A stretch of DNA of 64,000 nucleotides from Macrococcoides caseolyticum (lineage in GTDB: Bacteria > Bacillota > Bacilli > Staphylococcales > Staphylococcaceae), in contig NZ_JAHCPS010000003.1 in NCBI RefSeq assembly GCF_021366795.1, forward strand, positions 186,001-250,000, read 5' to 3'. Each line of letters starts with the position of its first letter. Within the stretch, counting starts at the first letter, position 1. The position numbers were made by a program, and so were the translations under genes. Under the pieces are notes generated by a model. It searched no databases and was not told the DNA's origin. It saw only the letters and a list, made by a program, of their open reading frames with translations. Of this stretch, positions 37,830 through 46,539 are shown one piece after another.

Positions 37830-37832
37830 TAT

Positions 37833-38765
37833 TTACACCTCTGTAATTTCAATTTTTTTATATAGGTCATTATAATTTTCTAAATTAATAAAACCTGTTT
37901 TAGATTCCATGGCATTAAGCATTCCAAATACATTTGCCTGTTTAAGAATTTCATCAACTGATTTATTGTTAATGTAGGCTGATGCAAATCCTGCGACCGT
38001 TGAATCACCAGATCCAACCGGATTAATCACTTTTATCTCAGGAATATCGACCTTATAAAATCTTTTGTCTTTTTTAACGAGTGCACCATTCGCTCCTAAT
38101 GAAACAATAATCCATTCCATATCTTGAAAAATTTCATTTTCTAAAGCTGACTTAATTGCTTCAGTTTCATTTGCTATTGTTTCACTTAGTAATTGAGATA
38201 ATTCTTCTAAATTCGGCTTAATTGCTAATGGCTTATTTGTACCTTGTACAATTTTTAATAATGGTTCACCAGAGCAATCAATTATTACTGGTTTGGAAGC
38301 TGCATTACAGATTCCAATAAGTTCTGAATAATAGTTTGCAGGTATTCCATTTGGTAAACTACCAGAAATAACGACAATATCTATATTATTTAATAATTGT
38401 TGTAAATGTCTGCTGAATCCTGCTAGTTCATCTTTAGAAATGATAGGACCTTTTTCTAAAATTTCAGTTTGATTGCGTTCATGCAAAATGGCTATACAAT
38501 TTCGAGTGTCACCTTTAATATTATAAAATGAATTCTTAATCCCTAATGCATTCAATTCATCTTCAATAAAATTTCCTAAATGACCACCTTTAAAGCCAGT
38601 GGCTAATACAGGTTGATTAATTTGAGACAACACTCTAGTAACATTTAGTCCTTTTCCACCAGCCGTTTTAATTACTTCATGAGCTCTGTTTACACCATCA
38701 ATTAGCAAATTATCTAAAGGATACGATACATCAACAGAAGGATTTAGCGTAACTGTTAAAATCAT
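37833..38765 (-). CDS. lacC: Tagatose-6-phosphate kinase
   Basis: A 310-residue PfkB-family kinase starting MILTVTLNPSVDVSYPL. It contains KTAGGKGLNVTRVL near 37 and the catalytic NPVGSGDSTVAGF near 246. It phosphorylates tagatose-6-phosphate at C1. Gene order lacB-lacC-lacD with short gaps matches the staphylococcal operon and supports the assignment over the paralogue 1-phosphofructokinase. Confidence 0.94.
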   Translation of the reverse strand: MILTVTLNPSVDVSYPLDNLLIDGVNRAHEVIKTAGGKGLNVTRVLSQINQPVLATGFKGGHLGNFIEDELNALGIKNSFYNIKGDTRNCIAILHERNQTEILEKGPIISKDELAGFSRHLQQLLNNIDIVVISGSLPNGIPANYYSELIGICNAASKPVIIDCSGEPLLKIVQGTNKPLAIKPNLEELSQLLSETIANETEAIKSALENEIFQDMEWIIVSLGANGALVKKDKRFYKVDIPEIKVINPVGSGDSTVAGFASAYINNKSVDEILKQANVFGMLNAMESKTGFINLENYNDLYKKIEITEV

Positions 38766-38777
38766 CAGTCATACTCC

Positions 38778-39293
38778 TTAATCATGATACTCACCTTTAT
38801 CCCATTTCTCTAAGAACTCATTAAAGAACGCTGGATCTTTTTGTTTTTCATCTGCACTATCTAATTCTGTTATTTTAGAAATCAAGGCTTTATTTTTTTC
38901 ACTAGGTTTGTATTCCGCTTTGATAAATGCTTCGATAATATCACACATTAATAATTCACCAATAATTTTTCCACCAAAGCTGATAACATTTGCATTAAGT
39001 TCTTCTTTAGCATATAAAGCTGAAGTCATATCTCTTACCAACGCTGATCTCACCCCAGGAACTTTATTGGCTGCATTACTAATACCTACCCCTGTTCCAC
39101 AGATGCATACGCCTAAGTCTGCGTCACCATTTGTAACTGCTTCCCCAACCTTCTTTCCATAGATAGGATAATGCGTTCTCGTAAAGTCATATGTTCCACA
39201 GTCAATAACTTCGTGACCCTGAGATTTTAAAAATTTTGAAACTTCCATTTTTGTATCAGTGACAATGTGATCACATCCAATTGCTATTTTCAT
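38778..39293 (-). CDS. lacB: Galactose-6-phosphate isomerase subunit LacB
   Basis: A 171-residue RpiB/LacAB-family protein starting [15 protein letters not shown] with [26 protein letters not shown] near residue 62 containing the active Cys. With LacA it forms the heteromeric isomerase that converts galactose-6-phosphate to tagatose-6-phosphate. Length equals S. aureus LacB (171). Confidence 0.96.
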   Translation of the reverse strand: MKIAIGCDHIVTDTKMEVSKFLKSQGHEVIDCGTYDFTRTHYPIYGKKVGEAVTNGDADLGVCICGTGVGISNAANKVPGVRSALVRDMTSALYAKEELNANVISFGGKIIGELLMCDIIEAFIKAEYKPSEKNKALISKITELDSADEKQKDPAFFNEFLEKWDKGEYHD

Positions 39294-39311
39294 AATATAT
39301 TCTCCTCCTAA

Positions 39312-39740
39312 TTAAGCCATTTTATTTAGCATATCTACACGAATTTGATGTCTTCCACCATCATACTTACCAGTTACAAAAGCGTTTACAATATTTAAAG
39401 CTAATTCTGCTCCTACAATTTCAGATCCCATAGTAATCATACGAGCATCGTTGTGCCCTCTTGTCATATAAGCTGATCTCTCATCAGAGACTTCAGCGGC
39501 AATCATTCCTTTAATTTTTGTTGCTACCATAAAACTACCAGCACCATATGCATCAATCATAATCCCCAAATTCTCCTCATCTTCTTGAACCATTGAGGCA
39601 ACTGCTAAAGTAGTATCAATAAAGTCCTTGTGACTTTTGCTACTTACATCAAAAACGTTATAACCCTTTTCTAATAAAAACTCTTGAACTTTATTCTTCA
39701 ATTTTTGACCATCTTGATCTGCACCTATTATTACTTTCAT
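39312..39740 (-). CDS. lacA: Galactose-6-phosphate isomerase subunit LacA
   Basis: A 142-residue LacA subunit starting [18 protein letters not shown] 39740 is chosen because GAAGGG lies about nine bases upstream; the ATG at 39749 is too close to that site. Contains the [15 protein letters not shown] and [10 protein letters not shown] stretches of the family; the active Cys is present only in LacB, as usual. It is the first gene of the operon, downstream of a LacR/CcpA-type control region. Confidence 0.95.
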   Translation of the reverse strand: MKVIIGADQDGQKLKNKVQEFLLEKGYNVFDVSSKSHKDFIDTTLAVASMVQEDEENLGIMIDAYGAGSFMVATKIKGMIAAEVSDERSAYMTRGHNDARMITMGSEIVGAELALNIVNAFVTGKYDGGRHQIRVDMLNKMA

Positions 39741-39890
39741 TTTTATCATCCCTTCAATCTAATTATAATTTTTGTTGATTTAAACAATATAAGCGTTTAC
39801 ATGTTTAATTATGTTTAAATTATAAACTTTATGAGTTAAAAAATCAACATTTTATGTTTAATTTTGTTTGTTTTACGATAATAATAAACA
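39741..39890 (-). promoter_or_regulatory. lac operon control region: promoter, LacR-type operators, cre site
   Basis: On the minus strand TTGATT (39846-39841) and TATAAT (39824-39819), 16 bases apart, form a good SigA promoter. Paired TGTTTAAT boxes flank it: TGTTTAATTATGTTTAA near 39802-39818 and TGTTTAATTTTGTTTG near 39854-39869, each with an 11-bp period as expected for a DeoR-type LacR. TGTAAACGCTTATA (39801-39788) matches the cre consensus at 13 of 14 positions, downstream of the promoter where CcpA binding would block transcription. Confidence 0.8.
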
Positions 39891-39919
39891 AAAAAAGACA
39901 CATTTAAAATGTGTCTTTT
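39891..39919 (-). terminator. lacR terminator
   Basis: A 14-bp stem AAAAAGACACATTT / AAATGTGTCTTTTT immediately after the lacR stop, followed on the minus strand by TTTGTTTATT. Confidence 0.85.
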
Positions 39920-39925
39920 TAGAAC

Positions 39926-40681
39926 CTATATTATTACCTCTGTAAAAATTTCTAAACCCTTCACCTTACTAGGATTATTATTATCAATAACTATTCCAGT
40001 AAGTGCCTTCAAGTCACAAAAAGATACGAAATCTTCTTTTCCCAACTTAGATGAATCTAATAATAAGTATTTTTCAATTGAATTCTTCAATGCTAATTGC
40101 TGTGTATATGCTTCTTCATGCGAAGATGTCATCACATCTGAACCTTTAACACCATTCGCACTAAAAAACATCTTACTAAATCTCATTTTTTCTAGTGTAC
40201 TATTTGTCATATCACCCGAAAATGACTCTGTTAACTCTCTCATTTCACCGCCTACTAAATATACCCTGAACCTATCTGTTTTCTTTCTAAATAGTATATT
40301 AAATACTGGAAGACAATTTGTTATAATGCTAAGTCGCGTGTTTCTTATCTCTTCTGCTAACAACTCTACTGTTGTCCCCGGCCCTAAAAATATTGTATTT
40401 CCTTCCTCGATAAGACTTGCAGCTTTTTTTGCAATCTGCCTTTTTTCCTCCATATATTGCGTATGCTTTTCAGTATGGGACATTTCAGTATATTGAAAGG
40501 CAGAGTTACTTCTCGCACCACCATGTATCTTAGTTAGTATACCTTTTTCTTCAAGTTCAGCTAAATCCCTTCTGACTGTCATGTCGGATACATTCAATGA
40601 CTCAACAATTTCCGTAATTCTAATCGTACCTTTTTTATTAACTAAATTGGCGATCTCATCTAATCTTTCATATTTATTCAT
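39926..40681 (-). CDS. lacR: Lactose phosphotransferase system repressor
   Basis: A 251-residue DeoR-family regulator. The N-terminal HTH contains [36 protein letters not shown] (about 19-56), and the C-terminal sugar-phosphate sensing domain includes [18 protein letters not shown] near 93. By analogy with S. aureus, tagatose-6-phosphate would relieve repression of lacABCDFEG. It lies upstream of the operon on the same strand, separated by its own terminator. TGTTTA-type boxes also occur upstream of it, suggesting autoregulation. Confidence 0.93.
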   Translation of the reverse strand: MNKYERLDEIANLVNKKGTIRITEIVESLNVSDMTVRRDLAELEEKGILTKIHGGARSNSAFQYTEMSHTEKHTQYMEEKRQIAKKAASLIEEGNTIFLGPGTTVELLAEEIRNTRLSIITNCLPVFNILFRKKTDRFRVYLVGGEMRELTESFSGDMTNSTLEKMRFSKMFFSANGVKGSDVMTSSHEEAYTQQLALKNSIEKYLLLDSSKLGKEDFVSFCDLKALTGIVIDNNNPSKVKGLEIFTEVII

Positions 40682-40875
40682 AACATATTTTCCTTTCGCA
40701 TCAATACTTGTTTATATTCTAAACAAATTTTAAAATTTAAACAATAATTGTTGATTTTCTTTGCTTATATTCAATCAAACCAATAATTTCCGAAAATTTT
40801 TATCAATTATATTATTCTACAATTATACTTGTTTGATATGATTATATTACTTAACTAGAAGAGGGAGCAGGGATA
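40682..40875. promoter_or_regulatory. Divergent control region between lacR and the GIY-YIG gene
   Basis: 194 AT-rich bases. TTGTTTATATTCTAAACAAA (40707-40726) is a near-palindrome of TGTTTA-type boxes, a candidate LacR site. GAGGGAGCAGGGATAATG provides the ribosome site of the GIY-YIG gene. Confidence 0.4.
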
Positions 40876-41706
40876 ATGTCGCAAATAAAACTCAATGATT
40901 TACTTGGCTTTACAGAAGAAGAAATGAATCATGTAAAAATCAAGTTCAACCAATCAAATGGCTTTGTTGATCCTATGGAAGTATTTAAGCAAAGCCCTGA
41001 AGAAGTGAATACACAATGGCTATTTTGGAGAAACAAATCGAGGTACTTCAATGTAGGTCAGACTGCAGTATGTTTACTCAAACTTTCATACGATACGTGG
41101 TTACTTACGACGATTAAGAAAGTGACTAAAGAGCTAGATGTATTAGAAGGCATCAATTATGAAGGTGTTGAACTGCCACAATACGAAAAATATTATGGTC
41201 GAGTGATCATCAAGTTTAAGAAATCTTTTATGGCGCAGGGACGTTTTTATAAAGACTTACATCAAGAGTTAATCGTTCAACAGATATTACCTACAATCTA
41301 TGACGGTGATGATTTCCCAGGTTATGATAAGGTTAAGCTATCCTATCAACAACTCGCAACAATTATTCACCGTGGTAAACGTGACTGGATTGCCGCCCTT
41401 GAGAATCAAAAAGCAGTCTATCTCATCACCGATAAAAGTAATGGTAGGTTATATGTAGGTTCAGCAACGAGTATGAGTAAGATGTTGCTCACAAGATGGT
41501 CTAACTATGTAGCTAACGGTCATGGTGGTAATAAAGAGCTTGTAGCACTGGTTGAAGAAAAAGGCTTTGACTACGTTAAGGAAAATTTTCAGTATACGAT
41601 ACTTGAGAACTACAACGGGAAAGTAGACGATAAATTAGTACTTCAGAGAGAGTCATACTGGAAGGAAGCATTGCAAAGCCGACAGTTTGGTTATAATTCA
41701 AATTAA
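40876..41706 (+). CDS. GIY-YIG nuclease family protein
   Basis: A 276-residue protein. The last 110 residues form a GIY-YIG nuclease: AVYLITDKSNGRLYVGSATS (near 180) contains the two short motifs with both tyrosines, then LLTRWSNY and the metal-binding Glu in LQRESYWKEAL (near 258). The first 160 residues are an unidentified N-terminal domain. Homologues occur singly on Firmicute islands; activity could be restriction-like or repair, which I cannot decide. It is convergent with the abi/small-RNA pair. Confidence 0.8.
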   Translation: MSQIKLNDLLGFTEEEMNHVKIKFNQSNGFVDPMEVFKQSPEEVNTQWLFWRNKSRYFNVGQTAVCLLKLSYDTWLLTTIKKVTKELDVLEGINYEGVELPQYEKYYGRVIIKFKKSFMAQGRFYKDLHQELIVQQILPTIYDGDDFPGYDKVKLSYQQLATIIHRGKRDWIAALENQKAVYLITDKSNGRLYVGSATSMSKMLLTRWSNYVANGHGGNKELVALVEEKGFDYVKENFQYTILENYNGKVDDKLVLQRESYWKEALQSRQFGYNSN

Positions 41707-41721
41707 AATATATTTATAAAA

Positions 41722-41805
41722 TAAAAAAGACATGTCAAAAATGACATGTCTTCACCTCTATCCGCGTGGTTAGACGCAGCAAGGTAGGATTTCCCTTATT
41801 CCTTA
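41722..41805 (-). ncRNA. Candidate small RNA adjacent to the Abi_2 gene (abiF-RNA-like)
   Basis: On the minus strand a promoter-like TTGCGA (41840-41835), 17-base spacer and TATTAT (41817-41812) overlap the end of the abi gene. About 84 bases follow: an extended hairpin (TACCTT pairs with GAGGTG, CTGCGT pairs with ACGCGG around a CTAACC loop) and then a perfect 9-bp terminator stem GACATGTCA / TGACATGTC at 41729-41750 with a T tract. No reading frame fits. A conserved structured RNA (the abiF motif) is known next to AbiF-type genes, and the position matches. Alternative: simply the abi 3' UTR and terminator. Confidence 0.5.
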
Positions 41806-41830
41806 TTCTCAATAATAATAGAAAAACAAT

Positions 41831-42724
41831 CTATTCGCAAGTGTTTAATTTAATATAGTGATTAACAACCTTACTAATACTATCAACATATTTAATTATA
41901 TAATCATGATCATTATAATAATCTCTATTTAACAATAACCTTTCTAGTAACCTTTGAAGATTACTGGAAGCTCTATTTTTTATCGATTGGTTGCAATACT
42001 TATTGTGAATCATTAATAGCGTTGCAATATCAATAAATGGTTTGGACTGCTTATAATGTATGTTAATATTATGCATGCTAAAATAACTATTTAATTCTGG
42101 AGTAACATTAATATCATCAAATAACGGAACATTAATTACAGAATTATGAGCACAGCTATTTCTGATATTCCTTACTAATATCAATTGATTACTAGCTAAC
42201 TTAAAACGCCTATTTTTAGATATTTCATAATAAAAAGTTACAAATCTTTCAAAATGATAAAAACTCATAATTTCAAAAGCTACCCAATATGGAGTGTTCT
42301 GATAAAACTTTTCCCATTCTGGATATACTTCATTTTTATACATTTTATATTTAAAAATATCTCTTTTAGTAATATTCGTTTCGTTTATAAAATGATTAAT
42401 TATATTATATCCATCTTCATTGGGAGTCATACTTAAATATTTGTTTAATAAAACTTTTAATGAATGTTCTATATCTAATGTGAGTTGAAGTAATGTATAT
42501 CTCATTTCCATATCAATAGAGGCTAAATCTGATAAACAAGCAAATTCTACATTATAGCCGCCATCTGTATTTTTCATAAAATTTTTACGAAAATAAAAAA
42601 GTTTAAAAAGATAAGTTTTATCCAATAGAATATTTTGTGCTTCTTCTTCATTAATAATATTGAAATATATCCCCTTATCCTTTAACTTTTGAATTTGTGA
42701 TGGAACAGGAAGCTTATTTTTCAT
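41831..42724 (-). CDS. Abi_2/AbiF-like HEPN-domain abortive infection protein
   Basis: A 297-residue protein. N-terminal PSQIQKLKDKGIYFNIINEEEA and FKLFYFRKNF match the opening of Abi_2 (AbiD/AbiF) proteins. The candidate HEPN RNase motif is RNSCAH (RxxxxH) in LVRNIRNSCAHNS near residue 190. Such proteins are phage-abortive RNases. It is the gene nearest rlmH inside the att-bounded segment, 100 bp from the attachment site, and is followed by the candidate small RNA. The gene appears intact. Confidence 0.75.
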   Translation of the reverse strand: MKNKLPVPSQIQKLKDKGIYFNIINEEEAQNILLDKTYLFKLFYFRKNFMKNTDGGYNVEFACLSDLASIDMEMRYTLLQLTLDIEHSLKVLLNKYLSMTPNEDGYNIINHFINETNITKRDIFKYKMYKNEVYPEWEKFYQNTPYWVAFEIMSFYHFERFVTFYYEISKNRRFKLASNQLILVRNIRNSCAHNSVINVPLFDDINVTPELNSYFSMHNINIHYKQSKPFIDIATLLMIHNKYCNQSIKNRASSNLQRLLERLLLNRDYYNDHDYIIKYVDSISKVVNHYIKLNTCE

Positions 42725-42836
42725 TTTATTATCACCTTCAATATTTTATGATATATTCATTATAACATAAAATACGAACGTATGTTCTATTTATAGCAAC
42801 TCTAAGCGTATATCTCAATACTGCAGTATTTTCTAG

Positions 42837-42864
42837 AAAAACCGCATCACTTATGATAACTTTC
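42837..42864. repeat. SCC-type attachment site at the rlmH 3' end
   Basis: Plus-strand AAAAACCGCATCACTTATG...; on the minus strand it runs GAAAGTTATCATAAGTGATGCGGTTTTT and includes the last rlmH codons (S-Y-H-K-stop). It corresponds to the conserved site used by Ccr recombinases in staphylococci. The same 28 bp occurs at 21899-21926 with one mismatch. Confidence 0.9.
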
Positions 42865-43326
42865 TCCCCTTATAATCCTAAACGCTCTATACACTTGCTC
42901 AAGCAATATCACTTTCATCATTTGATGTGGGAAGGTCATTTTGCTGAATGATAGGGCGAAGTTTGAGCGGTTCATAACGTATTGGTGCAGGCCGTTTGAT
43001 CCTCCGATGATAAAGGTCAGATGGCTTTTACCGGTATTCATCTTTTGTTCTATATCATTTGATAATTGCACAGAATCCAGTTGCTTCCCTAGTATCTCCA
43101 GCGTATACACAAAGCTGTCATCTTTCACTTTAGATAGTATTCTATCCGCTTCTTTCTTCTTCGCAATTTCAATATCTTTCTCACTCATATTATCCGAGTC
43201 TTTCTCATCTGCCACTTCTATCAGTTCAATTTTCGTATAAGCGCCAAGTCTTTTCACATACTCATCCACAGCCATCTTCCAGTACTTTTCTTTCAACTTA
43301 CCCACAGTTATTATTGTTATTTTCAT
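42847..43326 (-). CDS. rlmH: 23S rRNA (pseudouridine1915-N3)-methyltransferase RlmH
   Basis: A 159-residue SPOUT-class methyltransferase (OrfX), the same length as in S. aureus. The knot-forming [17 protein letters not shown] segment near residue 102 and [24 protein letters not shown] near 129 are typical. It methylates Psi1915 of 23S rRNA in assembled 70S ribosomes. Its last codons are part of the SCC attachment site, so the end ESYHK is preserved after integration. Confidence 0.97.
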   Translation of the reverse strand: MKITIITVGKLKEKYWKMAVDEYVKRLGAYTKIELIEVADEKDSDNMSEKDIEIAKKKEADRILSKVKDDSFVYTLEILGKQLDSVQLSNDIEQKMNTGKSHLTFIIGGSNGLHQYVMNRSNFALSFSKMTFPHQMMKVILLEQVYRAFRIIRGESYHK

Positions 43327-43358
43327 TTTTATTCATTTCCTTTACAAAGTTATCCTAC

Positions 43359-43574
43359 TTATCCACAAGTTACTCACATATACACATTTCACAACACTAT
43401 TATAATCATATTTCTATGATTCCTCATTATTTTTGTAACATTTTACTCTGTATAAAAATAAAAAAGATGCCCATTTTACCGGACATCTTTATACATTGTG
43501 AATAAAATAGGTGTTATCCACAAAGTTATCCCTAGTTATACACAATTTTACGTGAATAACTTGACTTATCCACA
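43359..43574 (+). promoter_or_regulatory. Four DnaA-box sequences upstream of rlmH
   Basis: TTATCCACA occurs at 43359-43367, 43514-43522 and 43566-43574, and TTATACACA at 43536-43544, all in the same orientation; TTACTCACA at 43370-43378 is a near match. They match the DnaA box TTATNCACA and are unusually dense for 216 bp. Three cluster within 61 bp. Function (DnaA titration, rlmH regulation or other) is inferred. Confidence 0.6.
43463..43490 (-). terminator. Terminator of the wal operon
   Basis: An imperfect hairpin AAAGATG-CC...GG-CATCTTT followed on the minus strand by TTTTTATTTTT, about 135 bp after the walJ stop codon and upstream of the rlmH start. Confidence 0.6.
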
Positions 43575-43625
43575 GTTGATAAATAATCCATTCGAATTTA
43601 ATTATTAATTTAATTCAAATATCAT

Positions 43626-44417
43626 TTATATCTGATATATCTTCGTTGCTACAGCTTTATCCGTATCATGTATCTGCACTTCATTCACCGTATCAATATC
43701 ATGTTTATTCAATATTTGTTCCACACTCATTCTTGCTAAATCTTTCATATTATTATCCTGCGATAAATGAGAAAGATAAATACGTTTCGTACTTCCTGTA
43801 ATCACATCACGCATTGCATACGCTGCATCTTCATTCGATACATGTCCCATATCACTTAATATACGTTGTTTCGTACTCCATGGATAACGCCCCATTCGAA
43901 GCATATCTACGTCGTGATTACTTTCAAACACAAAACAGTCTGATCCATGTATCATACCTTTCATGCGATCTGATACATAGCCTGTATCTGTTATTACCGT
44001 CAGTTTCTTATAGTTATTATTAAAGATATAAAACTGCGGGTCTACGGCATCATGCGATACGTTAAATGATTCAATATCCATTCCTGCGAGTGTCTTCATC
44101 TCATATGGATTAAATATAAACTTTTGTTCGTCTGGAATCTTACTGTCTGCACGATTGATGCGTTCCCATGTCTTTTCATTTGCATAGATTGGCAGTTTAT
44201 ATTTTCTCGCTAACACACCTAAACCCTTAATGTGATCAATGTGTTCATGCGTTACAAGGATACCGTTTAAGTCTTCTATTTTACGGTCGATTTGTTCAAA
44301 CAAACCTTCCATTTTCTTTCCTGTAAGTCCTGCGTCTACTAAAAGTGATCCTTTCTCACTTTCTACATAGACTGCATTTCCTGTACTTCCACTTGCTAGT
44401 ACTGACATACTAATCAT
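43626..44417 (-). CDS. walJ: MBL-fold metallo-hydrolase WalJ (YycJ)
   Basis: A beta-lactamase-fold hydrolase of 263 residues. The metal motif [10 protein letters not shown] (HxHxDH) is near residue 58, and DAGLTGKK and [14 protein letters not shown] are typical of YycJ. It is thought to act in DNA metabolism, not signalling. ATG 44417 ([10 protein letters not shown]) is preferred; a GTG at 44426 is also in frame. Last gene of the walRKHIJ operon, 9-18 bp after walI. Confidence 0.93.
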   Translation of the reverse strand: MISMSVLASGSTGNAVYVESEKGSLLVDAGLTGKKMEGLFEQIDRKIEDLNGILVTHEHIDHIKGLGVLARKYKLPIYANEKTWERINRADSKIPDEQKFIFNPYEMKTLAGMDIESFNVSHDAVDPQFYIFNNNYKKLTVITDTGYVSDRMKGMIHGSDCFVFESNHDVDMLRMGRYPWSTKQRILSDMGHVSNEDAAYAMRDVITGSTKRIYLSHLSQDNNMKDLARMSVEQILNKHDIDTVNEVQIHDTDKAVATKIYQI

Positions 44418-44434
44418 ATAAATCACTCACTTAA

Positions 44435-45226
44435 TTACAAAATTGGTTGCTCTGGATTCAATGCATCCACATAAAATGTATTTGAAGTACCATCCGCTTT
44501 TAATACTGCGACTTGCCATGTTGGTTTCAATACTTGTCCACGTACTTCCCTAACGATTGAATAATAACCTAGTCGGACACTTGTCACTGTGTCTCCTCGT
44601 TCTAACTCTGTCTGATAATATAATACTTCAATCGCTTCTTTTGCTGGAATTACTTTTTTCTTCTCGTTATTTTTCCCTAATCCTTCTTGTATGTCTTTTA
44701 AATAGGTCTGTTTATACATTGTGACTTCATTATTCTCGTTATAACTAAATGCGAGCTGTGCTTTATCATTATTTAAAATAGGATAGTCACCATACATTTG
44801 ATCGAAATAAAGAATGCGTTCTTTACGGTCAATTCCACTTAAAATATATTCTTTACCTCTATCTACCTGTGTATCTATATAGGGCTTTAAGCCATTGATA
44901 ATCGCTTCTTCTTCAATTTTAGCGAGTTTAATTTTAGACTTTACTTCATTCGTCGTTACTGTTTTTAATTCTTCACTTTTTTTATCAAAGTCAGAGTCTG
45001 TTTCAGTGAATCCAGCACTTTTAGCAGACATAATATTCATCATCACATCTTTGGCAGATGGTAATTTCGGAAGTTCAATGCCTTCTTTCTTAAAATCAAT
45101 TCTTTCTGACTTTGCATCTTCAACAATATTAGCACGTTGAATTTTCTCGTGATAAATAAATCCAAGTGCTATATTAATAATCAGGAATACAAATATAAAT
45201 AATGATGTGGCGTGTTTCCAATCCAT
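44435..45226 (-). CDS. walI: WalRK accessory membrane protein WalI (YycI)
   Basis: A 263-residue protein with an N-terminal membrane anchor (ATSLFIFVFLIINIALGFIY) and an extracytoplasmic YycH/YycI-fold domain. With WalH it contacts WalK in the membrane and modulates its activity. ATG 45226 overlaps the walH stop (TAATG). Contains the C-terminal PTWQVAVLKADGTSNTFYVDA repeat-like element typical of the family. Confidence 0.93.
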   Translation of the reverse strand: MDWKHATSLFIFVFLIINIALGFIYHEKIQRANIVEDAKSERIDFKKEGIELPKLPSAKDVMMNIMSAKSAGFTETDSDFDKKSEELKTVTTNEVKSKIKLAKIEEEAIINGLKPYIDTQVDRGKEYILSGIDRKERILYFDQMYGDYPILNNDKAQLAFSYNENNEVTMYKQTYLKDIQEGLGKNNEKKKVIPAKEAIEVLYYQTELERGDTVTSVRLGYYSIVREVRGQVLKPTWQVAVLKADGTSNTFYVDALNPEQPIL

Positions 45227-46539
45227 TACTTCAGCCCCCCATTATCATATTCTTTCCATTCATCATTGTACTTTATAAACCATGCGGGTCTAAATGATAG
45301 TGTTGATTGAATCGTTTCTTCGTCTGAACGTTCCATACTATAACCTATCATCATATTACTTATCTGTTCAAACTGATATTGTTTATTTGATGCTAAAGCA
45401 AATCGTACTTCTTCAGCTGTTGGTAATTTATTTATTTTTTCTTTTGACGGAACAGCCACACTCGTTGTATAAAGTCCGCGTTTATATTCATAGATATTTT
45501 TATCTCCCCAGATAATATCTATGTCTGATATATGACGTTCATTAAACACTGGATATCCCTTAAAGAACATTTGATAATTGATTGCACGATCTGCACTTTT
45601 GACACCAAAGTAGCGATAGTCATCTGTAAATCCTCTATGTTCATTAATAAAGTTAAAAGAATTTATTAAATTGTTCATCGGGTTAGGCTTACCGTGATCT
45701 AATTCAGATAAATTATTAAATTTATACAATTCATTATTCGTCATTTTTACAATCCCAGTATTTGAATTATACGTCTTTGATTGATTATTATCAGAACGTT
45801 CAATAATGCTGTTTTTATCACCTAATACGACTTTATTAATATCGTCGACATTAATATTATCAGCTAAATAACTATAGGCTTGTGTGTGCATTGGTTTTTC
45901 TGGAACATATATACTTGTCAGTTCATCGGTTGTTTCTTCATTCGTTATGATGCCTGTATAGTTTTCCATTTTTTTCTGAGATTGACGAACTAATTCGTTC
46001 AATGCCTTACTTGAACTTTCAGTTTCAATTTTGAGTAATTGTCTATTCTCAATCATCATGTACATCGTAATATTAGATTTTGAATGGCTATCGATAATAA
46101 TACGATCAAACGTACTATTTGTATCACCTTTTACAGTATTGTTTAATACATCTGTATGATACATCATTACTGGTAGTTTACCAGGGTAATCTAATATCAT
46201 AAATCTATTCTTTAATGTTTTGGCCATAAATGCAGCATTGGGACGTTCACTTGATATTTCTGTTACTTTTAATCCCGATAAACGTTTCATTAAATCAAGT
46301 AATACATCCTTATCTGTTGTGCCATCGATCTTTTCGCCCGAATAATTAATCATTTGATACGGTAGAAACACACTACTAATATTATTTAAGTTTTTTGGGC
46401 TTAATGCAGTATTCGTCTTAGAAATTGTCGTTTCTATATTCGCTAAATTCGGTCGAAAGTTCCATATTTTATATGTTAACACAATACTCGACATCACTAG
46501 AGCGAATAGAATCACGCCTTTTAAGATACTTTTAAACAT
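45226..46539 (-). CDS. walH: WalRK accessory membrane protein WalH (YycH)
   Basis: A 437-residue bitopic membrane protein with an N-terminal anchor ([24 protein letters not shown]) and a large extracytoplasmic domain. It works with WalI on WalK. ATG 46539 (MFKSIL) lies 8 bases inside the walK 3' end; a second in-frame ATG at 46551 is possible. Similar size to S. aureus WalH (444). Confidence 0.92.
   Translation of the reverse strand: MFKSILKGVILFALVMSSIVLTYKIWNFRPNLANIETTISKTNTALSPKNLNNISSVFLPYQMINYSGEKIDGTTDKDVLLDLMKRLSGLKVTEISSERPNAAFMAKTLKNRFMILDYPGKLPVMMYHTDVLNNTVKGDTNSTFDRIIIDSHSKSNITMYMMIENRQLLKIETESSSKALNELVRQSQKKMENYTGIITNEETTDELTSIYVPEKPMHTQAYSYLADNINVDDINKVVLGDKNSIIERSDNNQSKTYNSNTGIVKMTNNELYKFNNLSELDHGKPNPMNNLINSFNFINEHRGFTDDYRYFGVKSADRAINYQMFFKGYPVFNERHISDIDIIWGDKNIYEYKRGLYTTSVAVPSKEKINKLPTAEEVRFALASNKQYQFEQISNMMIGYSMERSDEETIQSTLSFRPAWFIKYNDEWKEYDNGGLK

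Noticed and set aside
41722..41805. Fst-type type I toxin/antisense RNA module
   Set aside because: The hairpin and terminator layout is similar, but no small hydrophobic peptide frame lies opposite or nearby. The adjacent AbiF-like gene gives a better explanation.
42769..42836. A separate promoter or inverted repeat marking the inner left end of the element
   Set aside because: Only a short CTGCAG-centred palindrome (AATACTGCAGTATT) is present; I could not match it to the other end, so no boundary claim is made from it.
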